DNA of 13,631 bases from an uncultured Collinsella sp. (GCA_900554325.1 USHA01000056.1:1-13631), one strand, 5' to 3'; shown: positions 1 to 6,939, counted from the first letter of the stretch. Notes: generated by a model not told the origin, from the letters alone. Translations and numbers: made by a program.

Positions 1-177
1 CCGGCTGAGTCTGGGAAGAGGTGCCGGGCGGCGGGCGGAGCATGGCCACCGGACCCATCGAAACACATCTCCACCGTTCCTTCAACTGGGGAAATACCGC
101 CCCCGGACCCCAGGAGGGGCCGCGGGGGCGTTCGGCTAGCTGCGGGAATGGCCTATTTGCCTAATGTGTTCGGCTGA
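1..177 (+). other. Left-edge segment with no assignable gene
   Basis: No gene is recognisable in the first 190 bases. Plus-strand frame 1 stays open from the window edge to a TGA at 175-177 (58 codons), and an ATG at 42 in another frame gives a 40-codon frame ending at 164. Neither has a convincing ribosome binding site or family resemblance, and the segment is very GC-rich, where open frames arise by chance. It could be the 3' end of a gene starting outside the window, or plain intergenic DNA. Confidence 0.2.
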
Positions 178-196
178 GATCGGAAATCAACCCATA

Positions 197-271
197 CATA
201 ACTTGCGGTGATATACGGACTGATTAGCCGTTCTGGGGCGCTAAACAGTCCGTATTTCACCGCAAGTTATG
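197..271. repeat. Long near-perfect inverted repeat (32-bp arms)
   Basis: The arm at 197-228 is the reverse complement of 240-271 at 30 of 32 positions, with an 11-base spacer at 229-239. The core of each arm is ACTTGCGGTGA and its complement. There is no T-tract at either side, so it does not look like a simple rho-independent terminator, and the gdhA terminator lies separately at 290-320. A miniature or repeat-type intergenic element, or a bidirectional structured transcript end, is possible. Confidence 0.75.
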
Positions 272-289
272 AGGAGTCCTCCGGGATAG

Positions 290-320
290 AAAAAGGCTCC
301 CAGCCGGATAGCTGGGAGCC
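290..320 (-). terminator. Rho-independent terminator of gdhA
   Basis: GGCTCCCAGC (295-304) pairs perfectly with GCTGGGAGCC (311-320) around a 6-base loop. On the minus strand the stem is followed by five T's (290-294). It begins 27 bases after the gdhA stop codon. Confidence 0.9.
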
Positions 321-347
321 TCATCACATGCTATGTCGAGCGAAGAA

Positions 348-1703
348 TTAGCAGACGCCCTGGGCGAGCATGGCGTCGGCAACCTTCAGGAAGCCGGCGA
401 TGTTGGCGCCCATGACAAAGTTGCCCTCCTGGCCATGCTCCTTGGCGGTGTCATCCACGTTGTGGAACATGCCGCGCATGAGCTGCTCGAGCTTGCCGTC
501 AACCTCCTCGAAGGTCCAGGACAGGTGCTCAGCGTTCTGGCTCATCTCAAGGCCGGACACGAGCACGCCGCCGGCGTTGGCAGCCTTACCGGGCATAAAG
601 GCGACGCCGTTCTCCTGGAAGTAGGTCGTAGCCTCGATGGTCGTGGGCATGTTCGCGCCCTCACCGACCACCTTGCAGCCGTTGGCGACGAGCGCCTTGG
701 CGTCCTCGAGCAGCAGCGTGTTCTCGCGAGCGCAGGGCAGCGCGATGTCGCAGGGCAGCTGCCACACGCCGCGGCCGTCGCCCTCGTGCCACACGGCGTT
801 GGGCTTCTCGTCAACGTACATGGCGAGCGTGACACCCTTGTCGTGGCCGGAGCGCTTCTTGTTGTAGACGTGCTCGAGCACGGTGTAGTCGATGCCGTCG
901 GGATCCTCGACCCAGCCGTGGGTGTCGGAGCAGGCCAGCACCTTGCCGCCGAGCTGGGAGACCTTCTGGACCGCGTAGATGGCGACGTTACCGGAGCCGT
1001 GAACGACGACGTTCTTGCCCTCGAAGGAGTCGCCGCGGCTCTTGAGGTACTCGTCCACAAAGTAGGCCAGGCCGTAGCCGGTGGCCTCGGTACGGGCGAG
1101 CGAACCGCCAAAGGAGAGGCCCTTGCCAGTGAGGACGCCGGTCCACTCGTTGGTCAGGCGCTTGTACTGACCGAACAGGTAGGCAACCTCGCGGCCGCCA
1201 ACGCCCAGGTCGCCGGCGGGAACGTCGGTGTTGGGGCCGATGTGGCGATAGAGCTCGGTCATGAAGGACTGGCAGAAGTGCATGATCTCGTTGTTGGACT
1301 TGCCCTTGGGGTCAAAGTCGGAGCCGCCCTTGCCGCCGCCCATGGGAAGGGTGGTCAGGCTGTTCTTGAGGATCTGCTCCAGGCCCAGGAACTTGAGCAT
1401 ACCCAGGGTGACCGTCGGGTTAAAGCGCAGGCCGCCCTTGTAGGGTCCAATGGCAGAGTTGAACTCGACGCGGTAGCCGCGGTTGACCTGGACCTTGCCC
1501 TGGTCGTCGACCCAGGGGACACGGAACATAACGATGCGCTCGGGCTCGACGAGGCGCTCAAGCAGGGCGGCCTCCTCGTACTCGGGATGGGCGTCGAGCG
1601 CCGGCTGGATGGTGCCGAGGATCTCGGTCGCGGCCTGGATGAACTCAGGCTGCTCGGGATAGCGGGCCTTGAGCTCGTCGAGAACTTTCTGCGTGTAGCT
1701 CAT
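348..1703 (-). CDS. gdhA: NADP-type glutamate dehydrogenase
   Basis: Catalyses reversible reductive amination of 2-oxoglutarate with ammonium to glutamate in the cytoplasm; this family is usually hexameric and biosynthetic. The 451-residue product matches the usual length of about 447. Visible motifs are the substrate-binding stretch LPMGGGKGG (residues 119-127, active-site Lys125), PAGDLGVGG with the catalytic Asp165 (162-170), the FGGSLARTEATGYG segment (198-211), and the Rossmann-type GSGNVA (236-241). The start is the ATG at 1703, preceded by GGAGG at 1708-1712 with a 4-base spacer. The frame stays open 16 codons further upstream, but that extension has no such site. It is followed by a perfect terminator and preceded by a 260-base non-coding stretch, so it is probably monocistronic. 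It has no direct selenium role; its position next to selC looks incidental. The family call is secure; cofactor preference is inferred from overall resemblance. Confidence 0.96.
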   Translation of the reverse strand: MSYTQKVLDELKARYPEQPEFIQAATEILGTIQPALDAHPEYEEAALLERLVEPERIVMFRVPWVDDQGKVQVNRGYRVEFNSAIGPYKGGLRFNPTVTLGMLKFLGLEQILKNSLTTLPMGGGKGGSDFDPKGKSNNEIMHFCQSFMTELYRHIGPNTDVPAGDLGVGGREVAYLFGQYKRLTNEWTGVLTGKGLSFGGSLARTEATGYGLAYFVDEYLKSRGDSFEGKNVVVHGSGNVAIYAVQKVSQLGGKVLACSDTHGWVEDPDGIDYTVLEHVYNKKRSGHDKGVTLAMYVDEKPNAVWHEGDGRGVWQLPCDIALPCARENTLLLEDAKALVANGCKVVGEGANMPTTIEATTYFQENGVAFMPGKAANAGGVLVSGLEMSQNAEHLSWTFEEVDGKLEQLMRGMFHNVDDTAKEHGQEGNFVMGANIAGFLKVADAMLAQGVC

Positions 1704-1776
1704 GCTTCCTCCAATTGATGGAAAAGAAAGGTGTCGTTCGAGGCGCCCCATGCGCCGCGAGCTTTATCGAGTATGG

Positions 1777-1782
1777 ATAATA
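1777..1782 (-). promoter_or_regulatory. Possible gdhA -10 element
   Basis: TATTAT on the minus strand lies about 74 bases upstream of the gdhA start. No good -35 hexamer is seen at the usual spacing, so this is only a candidate. The rest of 1704-1918 holds no gene I can support: only AT-richer leader sequence with no riboswitch or T-box pattern that I recognise. Confidence 0.25.
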
Positions 1783-1918
1783 TCGCACTGTTGCAGCAAA
1801 GTTTCGCATAAGCCGACGAGCAGATGTTTCGTTTTGATTACGATGCAGGTAGAAGCGTTTTTGAGCACCTGACGTGCAAAATCCGTGTTTCGAAGCTGTT
1901 TCGTCCCCGTGGTCCAGA

Positions 1919-1951
1919 CCACCACAATGGGGACAGGCACCTTTGTGGTGG
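1919..1951. repeat. GGGGACAGG-type hairpin repeat downstream of selC
   Basis: CCACCACAA (1919-1927) pairs with TTGTGGTGG (1943-1951). The loop carries GGGGACAGGCACC. A T-run (TTTT) follows on the plus strand, not on the minus strand, so as a selC terminator it would be atypical. The GGGACAG core recurs at 5599-5605. It resembles REP-like repeats mobilised by TnpA/REP-associated tyrosine transposases; that link is inference. Confidence 0.6.
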
Positions 1952-1967
1952 TTTTGGCGAGATGCGT

Positions 1968-2064
1968 TGGCGGGAACGTATGTGAATCGAACACATCCAA
2001 GACGTTTTGCACGCCTCGCAACGGTTTTGAGGACCGCGGGGCCCACCGGAGCCCATCCGTTCCC
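1968..2064 (-). tRNA. selC: tRNA-Sec (anticodon TCA)
   Basis: This 97-nt tRNA on the minus strand starts GGGAACGG and ends with encoded GCCA. It shows tRNA-Sec hallmarks: a 6-bp D-stem (GGGCTC/GGGCCC) closed by CGGT, as in E. coli; an anticodon loop CCTCAAA with TCA; a long variable arm with a 7-bp stem (GAGGCGT/ACGTCTT, two G-U pairs); a T-loop TTCGATT on a 5-bp stem; and discriminator G. The acceptor has seven Watson-Crick pairs, with an opposed G and A at the eighth. Position 33 is C rather than the near-universal U. It starts 36 bases after the selB stop, so it may be read through from selAB. A weak -10-like TAAAAT lies at 2077-2082. It is charged with Ser, converted by SelA and delivered by SelB. 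Confidence 0.95.
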
Positions 2065-2100
2065 AAGTGTGGCGGTATTTTACCAAACCGGGCAGCCAGG

Positions 2101-4062
2101 CTACCGCAGGTAGCGCAGGCCCTCGTCTTTGTCGAGTCGCGTAAAGCGAACGGCATCCAGATGCTCCAGGATGCTGATGGTTCGTTTGCGCGACACGCCC
2201 AGCGCCTCGCGCAGCACACTCGTGGTGGTAGCGCCGCCGGCAGCCTCAATCGTAGCAGTAACAAGTTCGCGCGCATGGGCCTCGGAGGCAGCGGACAGGG
2301 CGACGTCGCGATCGACCTTAACGATGGAGCGGTTGAGCGAAAGCTCGCGCAGGGCACGCGTCATAGTGTCGCGATCGAGTTGCAGGCGCTCGCCCACCTC
2401 GGGGAGCGTCGGCGCATCGAGGCCAGTCTCGTCCAGCAACGCGACAATGCGCTCGGAGGCCTCGCGCACCACGCGTATCGCCGCGGCGGCGGAGTGCGGG
2501 TCGAATACCTCGGCACCGTCGACAGCGCACACGCCGCGTGCACGGGCCTCGGCAATAAGCGCCATCACGACATCGTCGCCGGCGCCCGACCACGCCACGC
2601 ACGCGACCGCGCCGGGCGTAAACCCGGTTTCCTTGGGGGCCGCCGCGTGCATGGCAGACAAGGTGGCTGCCAGCGCATCCATCGCAGCATCGAGAACCGA
2701 GGTATCGACGTAAAGCGCCGTATCGCCCACATCAAGCTCGCGCACGGCAGCCTGGGCAACAAGCCCCCGCAAAACGGCGTCAGCCTCACTGGCAACAAGA
2801 TCAAGCGCCGCGGCGACATCGGCGGCGGCAACAGGCAGCGACCGCAGGGCCAGCCACCCGCCTACCGCACCCGCAGCATCACCGGTCTCAAGCGCCGCAT
2901 ACAGCGCTCGCTCCCCCGCCGACAGAGTCCTCGCGCGGCGACAACGTGAAAGCAGGACGCGCCCGCCGCCAAGCAGCGAAATCGGAGAATACGACAGGAC
3001 GACCGCGTGATCACCGGCGCGTAACGGCAACGGTCGCTCCAGGCGCACCTGCACCACACGCGTCTCGCCGACCGCCAGGGGAGCCTCGCCCTCCATGAGC
3101 ATAATGCGGCCGAGCACCTCGGCCGTGCCGGCCATGACGTGCACACGCGTGCCCGAAGCAAGTACGCCGGATCGCGCACCGTCGCGCCCCACATATGTTA
3201 GCTGCATCATAAAGCGCAGCGTCTGGCCCACACAGCCCTCAACACCGAGCATCTCGCCGCGCTTGAGGCCCGCCACGCCATCGCCCACCAAGTTGAGCGC
3301 CACACGCTGACCAGGGACCGCACGCTGGGTATCCCCGTGAACCTGAATCCCGCGCACACGGAAGCGCGTTTGCGACGGCAGCGCAACGAGCTCATCGCCC
3401 ACCGACACGGGTCCGTCGTGCAGCGTGCCCGTCACGACGGTTCCGGTGCCCTTGATGCTAAAGCAGCGGTCGATGGGAAGCCGGGGCGCGGTGCCCGAGC
3501 CCGCAGTTGCCTCCTGTCGCTCTGACGGGCACGAGCAAACCGCGTCATCGAGCACCGCGAGCAGCTCGCCCAGGCCCTCGCCCGTCTTGGAGGACACCGG
3601 CACGATCGAGGCCCCCGCAAACACAGTCCCCTCGAGAAATGCCTCGATATCGAGTTCTGCCAGCATGGCAATCTCGTCATCGGCCAGATCGCGCATCGTG
3701 AGCGCGACGACCATGTGCGTCACGCCCAAAAGCTCCAGCACGCGAACGTGCTCGCGGGTCTGCGGCATGACGCCCTCAACGGCAGAAACCACCAGCAAGG
3801 CAACGTCCACACCGGTGGCGCCCTGCACCATGGCGCGCAGGTAATGCGCATGTCCGGGCACGTCGACCAAGCCGACGAGCTTGCCGCCGGGAAGCTCAAG
3901 CTCGCCAAAACCGAGCTCCGTGGTCATACCGCGGCGCCGCTCGACCTCCAGACGGTCGGGATTTTTGCCGGTCAGTGCCTCGATAAGGGCCGATTTACCG
4001 TGGTCGACGTGCCCCGCGGTTCCAACGACAACGGGGCATTCGACATGCTCACGCGCAGTCAT
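2101..4062 (-). CDS. selB: Selenocysteine-specific elongation factor SelB
   Basis: GTP-dependent factor that brings Sec-tRNA-Sec to the ribosome at UGA codons followed by a SECIS hairpin. The 653-residue protein has the EF-Tu-like GTPase core: P-loop GHVDHGKS (17-24), switch I with RRGMTTELGF (43-52), DVPGH (67-71) and SSKTGEG (157-163). Domains II and III begin near PIDRCFSIKGTGTVVTG (196-212). The C-terminal third is helical winged-helix sequence ending in the typical GVSRKRTISILEHLD stretch that binds SECIS RNA. The nucleotide-specificity motif, usually N/TKxD, reads TMRD (122-125), so the lysine is missing. The start is the ATG at 4062, overlapping the selA stop as ATGA; a frame extension 15 codons upstream lies inside selA and was not chosen. 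selC follows 36 bases after the stop. Confidence 0.96.
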   Translation of the reverse strand: MTAREHVECPVVVGTAGHVDHGKSALIEALTGKNPDRLEVERRRGMTTELGFGELELPGGKLVGLVDVPGHAHYLRAMVQGATGVDVALLVVSAVEGVMPQTREHVRVLELLGVTHMVVALTMRDLADDEIAMLAELDIEAFLEGTVFAGASIVPVSSKTGEGLGELLAVLDDAVCSCPSERQEATAGSGTAPRLPIDRCFSIKGTGTVVTGTLHDGPVSVGDELVALPSQTRFRVRGIQVHGDTQRAVPGQRVALNLVGDGVAGLKRGEMLGVEGCVGQTLRFMMQLTYVGRDGARSGVLASGTRVHVMAGTAEVLGRIMLMEGEAPLAVGETRVVQVRLERPLPLRAGDHAVVLSYSPISLLGGGRVLLSRCRRARTLSAGERALYAALETGDAAGAVGGWLALRSLPVAAADVAAALDLVASEADAVLRGLVAQAAVRELDVGDTALYVDTSVLDAAMDALAATLSAMHAAAPKETGFTPGAVACVAWSGAGDDVVMALIAEARARGVCAVDGAEVFDPHSAAAAIRVVREASERIVALLDETGLDAPTLPEVGERLQLDRDTMTRALRELSLNRSIVKVDRDVALSAASEAHARELVTATIEAAGGATTTSVLREALGVSRKRTISILEHLDAVRFTRLDKDEGLRYLR

Positions 4063-5516
4063 CGATTCAAACCCACGCGAACGGCCTCCGCCAACGCCGC
4101 CGCACACAGATCAAGATCGGTATCACGCAACAGCGTTCGAACGTCAAACAGCACCTGGTCGTGTTGCACACGCGTCACGACCGGCGTATCGGGTTCCTGG
4201 ACCATGGCACGCTTGAGACCGTCGGCAGACAGGTGTCCATCGACAGGACGGACGGCGACACAAAACGTCGGGAGCTCGACGGTCGGCAGTGACCCGCCGC
4301 CAGGGGCAGAAACGCCCTCGACAACCTGCAGATCCACCGCCTCCTCGCACTGAGCGTCGCGCAGCCTGCGCAGCATGCGATCGCGCAGACGCTTGGCCTG
4401 ACGCTCGAGCGGGGCCGACGCGCTACCAAGCATGTTGAGCACCGGAATCTCACGATGTGCCACCTCGGGTCCCGTCACATACAGCCGAAGGGTGGCCTCG
4501 AGCGCCGCGAGCGTGAGCTTGCCGGGGCGAAGCGCGCGCATGAGTGGATGGACGGCACAGGCGTCAATCGCCTCGGTGCTGCCCAGGATAATGCCCGCCT
4601 GCGAGCCGCCGAGCAGTTTGTCGCCCGAGCACGAGACAACGTCCACGCCGGCGTCAAGCGAAGCAGCTGTGGGCGCCTCCCCCGCATCGGTGAGCACGCC
4701 ATCTGCAAGCAAAGCGCCCGAACCCTGGTCCTCGTACAGCAGAAGCCCGTGCTCATGCGCCAGCGCAGAAAGCTCTGCCGCGGAAACTTCCTCGTGGAAT
4801 CCCTCGATACGATAGTTGGAAGGATGCACTTTCAGGATCATCGCCGTGTTGGGTGTAATGGCGCTTCGATAATCGTCCAGATGCGTGCGATTGGTAGAGC
4901 CCACCTCGACGAGCTTGGCGCCCGAAGCCGCCATGATATCGGGAATGCGGAAGCTGCCACCCACCTCGACAAGCTCGCCGCGGCTCACGATGACCTCTTT
5001 GCCGCACGCATGCGCAGCAAGCACCAGCAGCACCGCCGCGGCGTTGTTGTTGACGACCAGGGCATCCTGCGACCCCGTAAGCGTGCGCAGCAGACGCGCG
5101 GCATGCTCCTTGCGCCCTCCGCGAGCGCAAGTCGCGACATCGTATTCGAGCGTGCTGTAGCTGCGGGCGACGTCGGTCACCGACTGCACCGCCGCGGGAG
5201 CGAGCGGGGCACGGCCCAGGTTGGTGTGAATCACAACGCCCGTCGCGTTGACGGCGGGGCGCAGGGTCGGCAGCGACAGGCGGTGGGTCCGCCGCTCAAT
5301 GGCCAAGGCGAGCTCGCGCTTGTTCCTTGCGGGGGCGCCAGAGCGAATCGCCGCGCGCTCGGCATCGAGCTCGACGGCAACGGCCTCGCGCACCATCGTG
5401 TCGCCCGCATCACCGGCAGCCTTCATGACCGGCCACTCGGCCAGCAGCTCGTGGACGGCGGGAATGGAGCGCAGGCGGTCGCGCACCTCGGCAGGCATGG
5501 ATTCGCAGTCGCTCAT
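4059..5516 (-). CDS. selA: L-seryl-tRNA(Sec) selenium transferase SelA
   Basis: PLP enzyme that converts Ser-tRNA-Sec to Sec-tRNA-Sec using selenophosphate from SelD. The product is 485 residues (E. coli about 463). It has the N-terminal helical tRNA-binding region (about 1-85), HTNLGR (97-102), the long family-specific stretch VNNNAAAVLLVLA (155-167), SRGELVEVGGSFRIPD (178-193), and the PLP lysine in SGDKLLGG (Lys300). The start chosen is the ATG at 5516 (MSDCES), because the E. coli-like N-terminus begins there and AAAGG lies 8-12 bases upstream. A longer frame to 5651 runs into the hairpin repeat and looks non-coding. The stop overlaps the selB start by four bases, implying translational coupling. 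No clear promoter was found in 5517-5595. Confidence 0.96.
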   Translation of the reverse strand: MSDCESMPAEVRDRLRSIPAVHELLAEWPVMKAAGDAGDTMVREAVAVELDAERAAIRSGAPARNKRELALAIERRTHRLSLPTLRPAVNATGVVIHTNLGRAPLAPAAVQSVTDVARSYSTLEYDVATCARGGRKEHAARLLRTLTGSQDALVVNNNAAAVLLVLAAHACGKEVIVSRGELVEVGGSFRIPDIMAASGAKLVEVGSTNRTHLDDYRSAITPNTAMILKVHPSNYRIEGFHEEVSAAELSALAHEHGLLLYEDQGSGALLADGVLTDAGEAPTAASLDAGVDVVSCSGDKLLGGSQAGIILGSTEAIDACAVHPLMRALRPGKLTLAALEATLRLYVTGPEVAHREIPVLNMLGSASAPLERQAKRLRDRMLRRLRDAQCEEAVDLQVVEGVSAPGGGSLPTVELPTFCVAVRPVDGHLSADGLKRAMVQEPDTPVVTRVQHDQVLFDVRTLLRDTDLDLCAAALAEAVRVGLNR

Positions 5517-5592
5517 GGGGAGCCTTTCGACATGTTCAATAAAAAGCAGGTCCCCATAGTTCGCCATCAACCAAAATTGGCAACGCGTATGC

Positions 5593-5678
5593 AAAAAAGG
5601 GACAGGTCCATTATGGCAGCTCATGGCAAGACGGCGCAGCGCCTCGTCCAAAACCTGCCAAAATAAACCTGTCCCTTT
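5593..5678 (-). terminator. Long hairpin after focA, ending in a T-run
   Basis: A 12-bp arm at 5596-5607 (core AAGGGACAGGT) pairs with 5667-5678, and an inner TGGCAG (5614-5619) pairs with CTGCCA (5655-5660), so about 83 bases can fold into one long stem. On the minus strand the structure ends in six T's (5593-5598), 24 bases after the focA stop, which suits a terminator separating focA from selA. The outer arm shares GGGACAG with the repeat at 1919-1951. Confidence 0.65.
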
Positions 5679-5702
5679 ATGGTCGGTTATAGCTTGGGGC
5701 CC

Positions 5703-6539
5703 TTAGGCCTCTTTTTTGGCGTAGATGTACCAGTAGCCCAGTGCCACGATCACAGCACCGCCCACGATATTGCCCAGCGTGGCGACCGAAAGGTTGAGCG
5801 CCAGGCCGGCGGCGTTGAGGGCATCGGCGCCGGCGACGTCCGCCCCATAGCCACAAGCGTGCATTAAAACGCCCATGGGCAAAAAGTACATGTTGGCGAC
5901 GCAGTGCTCAAAACCGCAGGCCACAAAGGCGGCGATGGGCAGCAGGATTCCAACGACCTTGTCGACCACGGTCTTACCGGCGGTTCCGATCCACACGGCC
6001 AGGCACACAAAGATGTTGCACAGGATGCCGCGGAAGAAGATGGTGACGGCATCGATCGAAACCTTACCGGCGGCGACGCTCACCATGGTGTTGGCGACGG
6101 CCTCGCCGTTGAGTTTATAGATGGCTGCCATGTACACCAAAAAGACGACGAACAGGGCGCCGACAAAGTTACCGATCCAAACAATGGCCCATGCCTTGAG
6201 CATCTGTACGAGCGTGATCTTTTTGCTCTTGAGCGCGCAGACCATGAGCGAGTTGCCAGTAAAGAGCTCGGCGCCGCAAATGAGCACGAGCACCAGGCCC
6301 AGACAAAAGCACAGGCCGCCCACGAAGCGCTGGGCGCCCCAACCAAGGGTCGCATCGCTCATAAAGACCGTGAAGAACAGGCCACCGAAGGCGATAAACG
6401 CACCGGCGAACATGGCCAGCAGAAAAGCCTTCGCGATCGGCAGATTTGCTTTGGTCACGCCGGCGGCCTCGGTCTTCGCCTCGATCGCAGCAGGCGCCAG
6501 GCAATCGGGGGCGGAGTACTCTGCCTTGTTCTCTGCCAT
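5703..6539 (-). CDS. focA: Formate/nitrite transporter family channel, FocA-like
   Basis: Inner-membrane pentameric channel for small monovalent anions, most likely formate. The 278-residue product (E. coli FocA 285) shows six hydrophobic segments (about 37-60, 73-100, 117-140, 165-187, 193-212 and 245-273). It has the family motifs ELFTGN (91-96) and GFEHCVANMYFLP (209-221), in which His212 matches the pore-gating His209 of FocA. The polar N-terminus of about 30 residues is the expected cytoplasmic gate region. The start is the ATG at 6539 (MAENKAEYS), with a weak purine-rich AAGAAAGAAG upstream. The frame extends 20 codons further, but through a hairpin. Its placement beside Sec genes fits export or uptake of formate for selenium-dependent formate dehydrogenase; that is inference, since no such enzyme is in the window. 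Nitrite cannot be excluded as substrate. Confidence 0.92.
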   Translation of the reverse strand: MAENKAEYSAPDCLAPAAIEAKTEAAGVTKANLPIAKAFLLAMFAGAFIAFGGLFFTVFMSDATLGWGAQRFVGGLCFCLGLVLVLICGAELFTGNSLMVCALKSKKITLVQMLKAWAIVWIGNFVGALFVVFLVYMAAIYKLNGEAVANTMVSVAAGKVSIDAVTIFFRGILCNIFVCLAVWIGTAGKTVVDKVVGILLPIAAFVACGFEHCVANMYFLPMGVLMHACGYGADVAGADALNAAGLALNLSVATLGNIVGGAVIVALGYWYIYAKKEA

Positions 6540-6562
6540 GTCAATCACTTCTTTCTTAAGAT

Positions 6563-6594
6563 TGGGGACAAACACTCCTGGTAAATGTGTCCCA
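6563..6594. repeat. Hairpin in the focA leader
   Basis: GGGACA (6565-6570) pairs with TGTCCC (6588-6593) around a 17-base loop, 26 bases upstream of the focA start. The GGGGACA core resembles the repeats at 1919-1951 and 5593-5678. It could be a repeat-element copy or a leader structure or operator for focA. Confidence 0.45.
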
Positions 6595-6620
6595 CGCATT
6601 TTCTCAGCTTCGCACCCTGA

Positions 6621-6640
6621 CGGGTTCGATTCCCGTCGCC
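6621..6640 (+). pseudogene. tRNA T-arm remnant, inverted relative to the neighbouring tRNA-Gly
   Basis: CGGGTTCGATTCCCGTCGCC is a perfect T-arm plus the first acceptor bases of a tRNA on the plus strand. The same 20 bases occur in the 3' end of tRNA-Gly on the minus strand (6710-6729). No matching 5' acceptor, D-arm or anticodon arm is found upstream on the plus strand, and there is no CCA, so this is a fragment rather than a tRNA. It may be a leftover attachment-type site or a rearrangement scar. Confidence 0.65.
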
Positions 6641-6655
6641 TGGCACGCGTACGAA

Positions 6656-6691
6656 AACGGCTCTGATCCCAAAAAAGAAATCAGAGCCGTT
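6656..6691 (-). terminator. Terminator of the tRNA-Pro/tRNA-Gly unit
   Basis: AACGGCTCTGAT (6656-6667) and ATCAGAGCCGTT (6680-6691) form a perfect 12-bp stem with a 12-base loop. On the minus strand the stem ends in a short T-run (TTTT) and begins 11 bases after the CCA end of tRNA-Gly. Confidence 0.85.
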
Positions 6692-6702
6692 AATCTATCT
6701 TA

Positions 6703-6776
6703 TGGAGCGGGCGACGGGAATCGAACCCGCGTCATCAGCTTGGAAGGCTGGGGTTCTACCATTGAACTACGCCCGC
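6703..6776 (-). tRNA. tRNA-Gly (anticodon TCC)
   Basis: A 74-nt cloverleaf on the minus strand. It has a 7-bp acceptor GCGGGCG/CGCCCGC, the D-loop AATGGTAGA, anticodon stem CAGCC/GGCTG-type pairing around loop CTTCCAA (TCC), a T-loop TTCGATT, discriminator T and an encoded CCA. It lies 6 bases after tRNA-Pro and is very likely cotranscribed with it. Confidence 0.95.
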
Positions 6777-6782
6777 AAGATA

Positions 6783-6859
6783 TGGTCGGGACGACAGGAT
6801 TTGAACCTGCGACATCCTGCTCCCAAAGCAGGCGCGCTACCAAACTGCGCCACGTCCCG
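6783..6859 (-). tRNA. tRNA-Pro (anticodon TGG)
   Basis: A 77-nt cloverleaf on the minus strand with acceptor CGGGACG/CGTCCCG, D-loop GTTTGGTAGC, anticodon arm CCTGC-TTTGGGA-GCAGG (TGG), T-loop TTCAAAT, discriminator A and an encoded CCA. It is the first gene of the two-tRNA unit and starts about 46 bases after the predicted transcription start. Confidence 0.96.
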
Positions 6860-6910
6860 AAGGTGTTGAGCAGCTAAGGTCTAAACCTTGCGTGTCCCAA
6901 AGCGAGGGAA

Positions 6911-6939
6911 ATTATAGGGGAGACTCCCCGCTGGCGCAA
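6911..6939 (-). promoter_or_regulatory. Sigma-70-type promoter of the tRNA unit
   Basis: On the minus strand, TTGCGC (6934-6939) and a consensus TATAAT (6911-6916) are separated by exactly 17 bases. Transcription would start near 6905 and run into tRNA-Pro. The spacer contains the dyad GGGGAGTCTCCCC (6917-6929). The -35 lies only 11 bases beyond the end of the upstream carrier gene. Confidence 0.85.

Noticed and set aside
333..1718. Long plus-strand open frame opposite gdhA
   Set aside because: It mirrors gdhA codon structure in GC-rich DNA, has no family motif, and the minus strand encodes a full-length enzyme.
1704..1918. Riboswitch or T-box in the gdhA leader
   Set aside because: No conserved T-box, B12-box or glutamine/glycine riboswitch motif was recognisable on the minus strand.
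4059..5651. Longer selA of 530 residues
   Set aside because: The extra 45 codons run through the hairpin repeat and spacer, have no SelA similarity, and a normal N-terminus starts at 5516.
4455..5666. Long plus-strand open frame of about 400 codons opposite selA
   Set aside because: Composition is typical of an antisense shadow (Arg/His/Gly-rich, no domain), and SelA motifs on the minus strand are complete.
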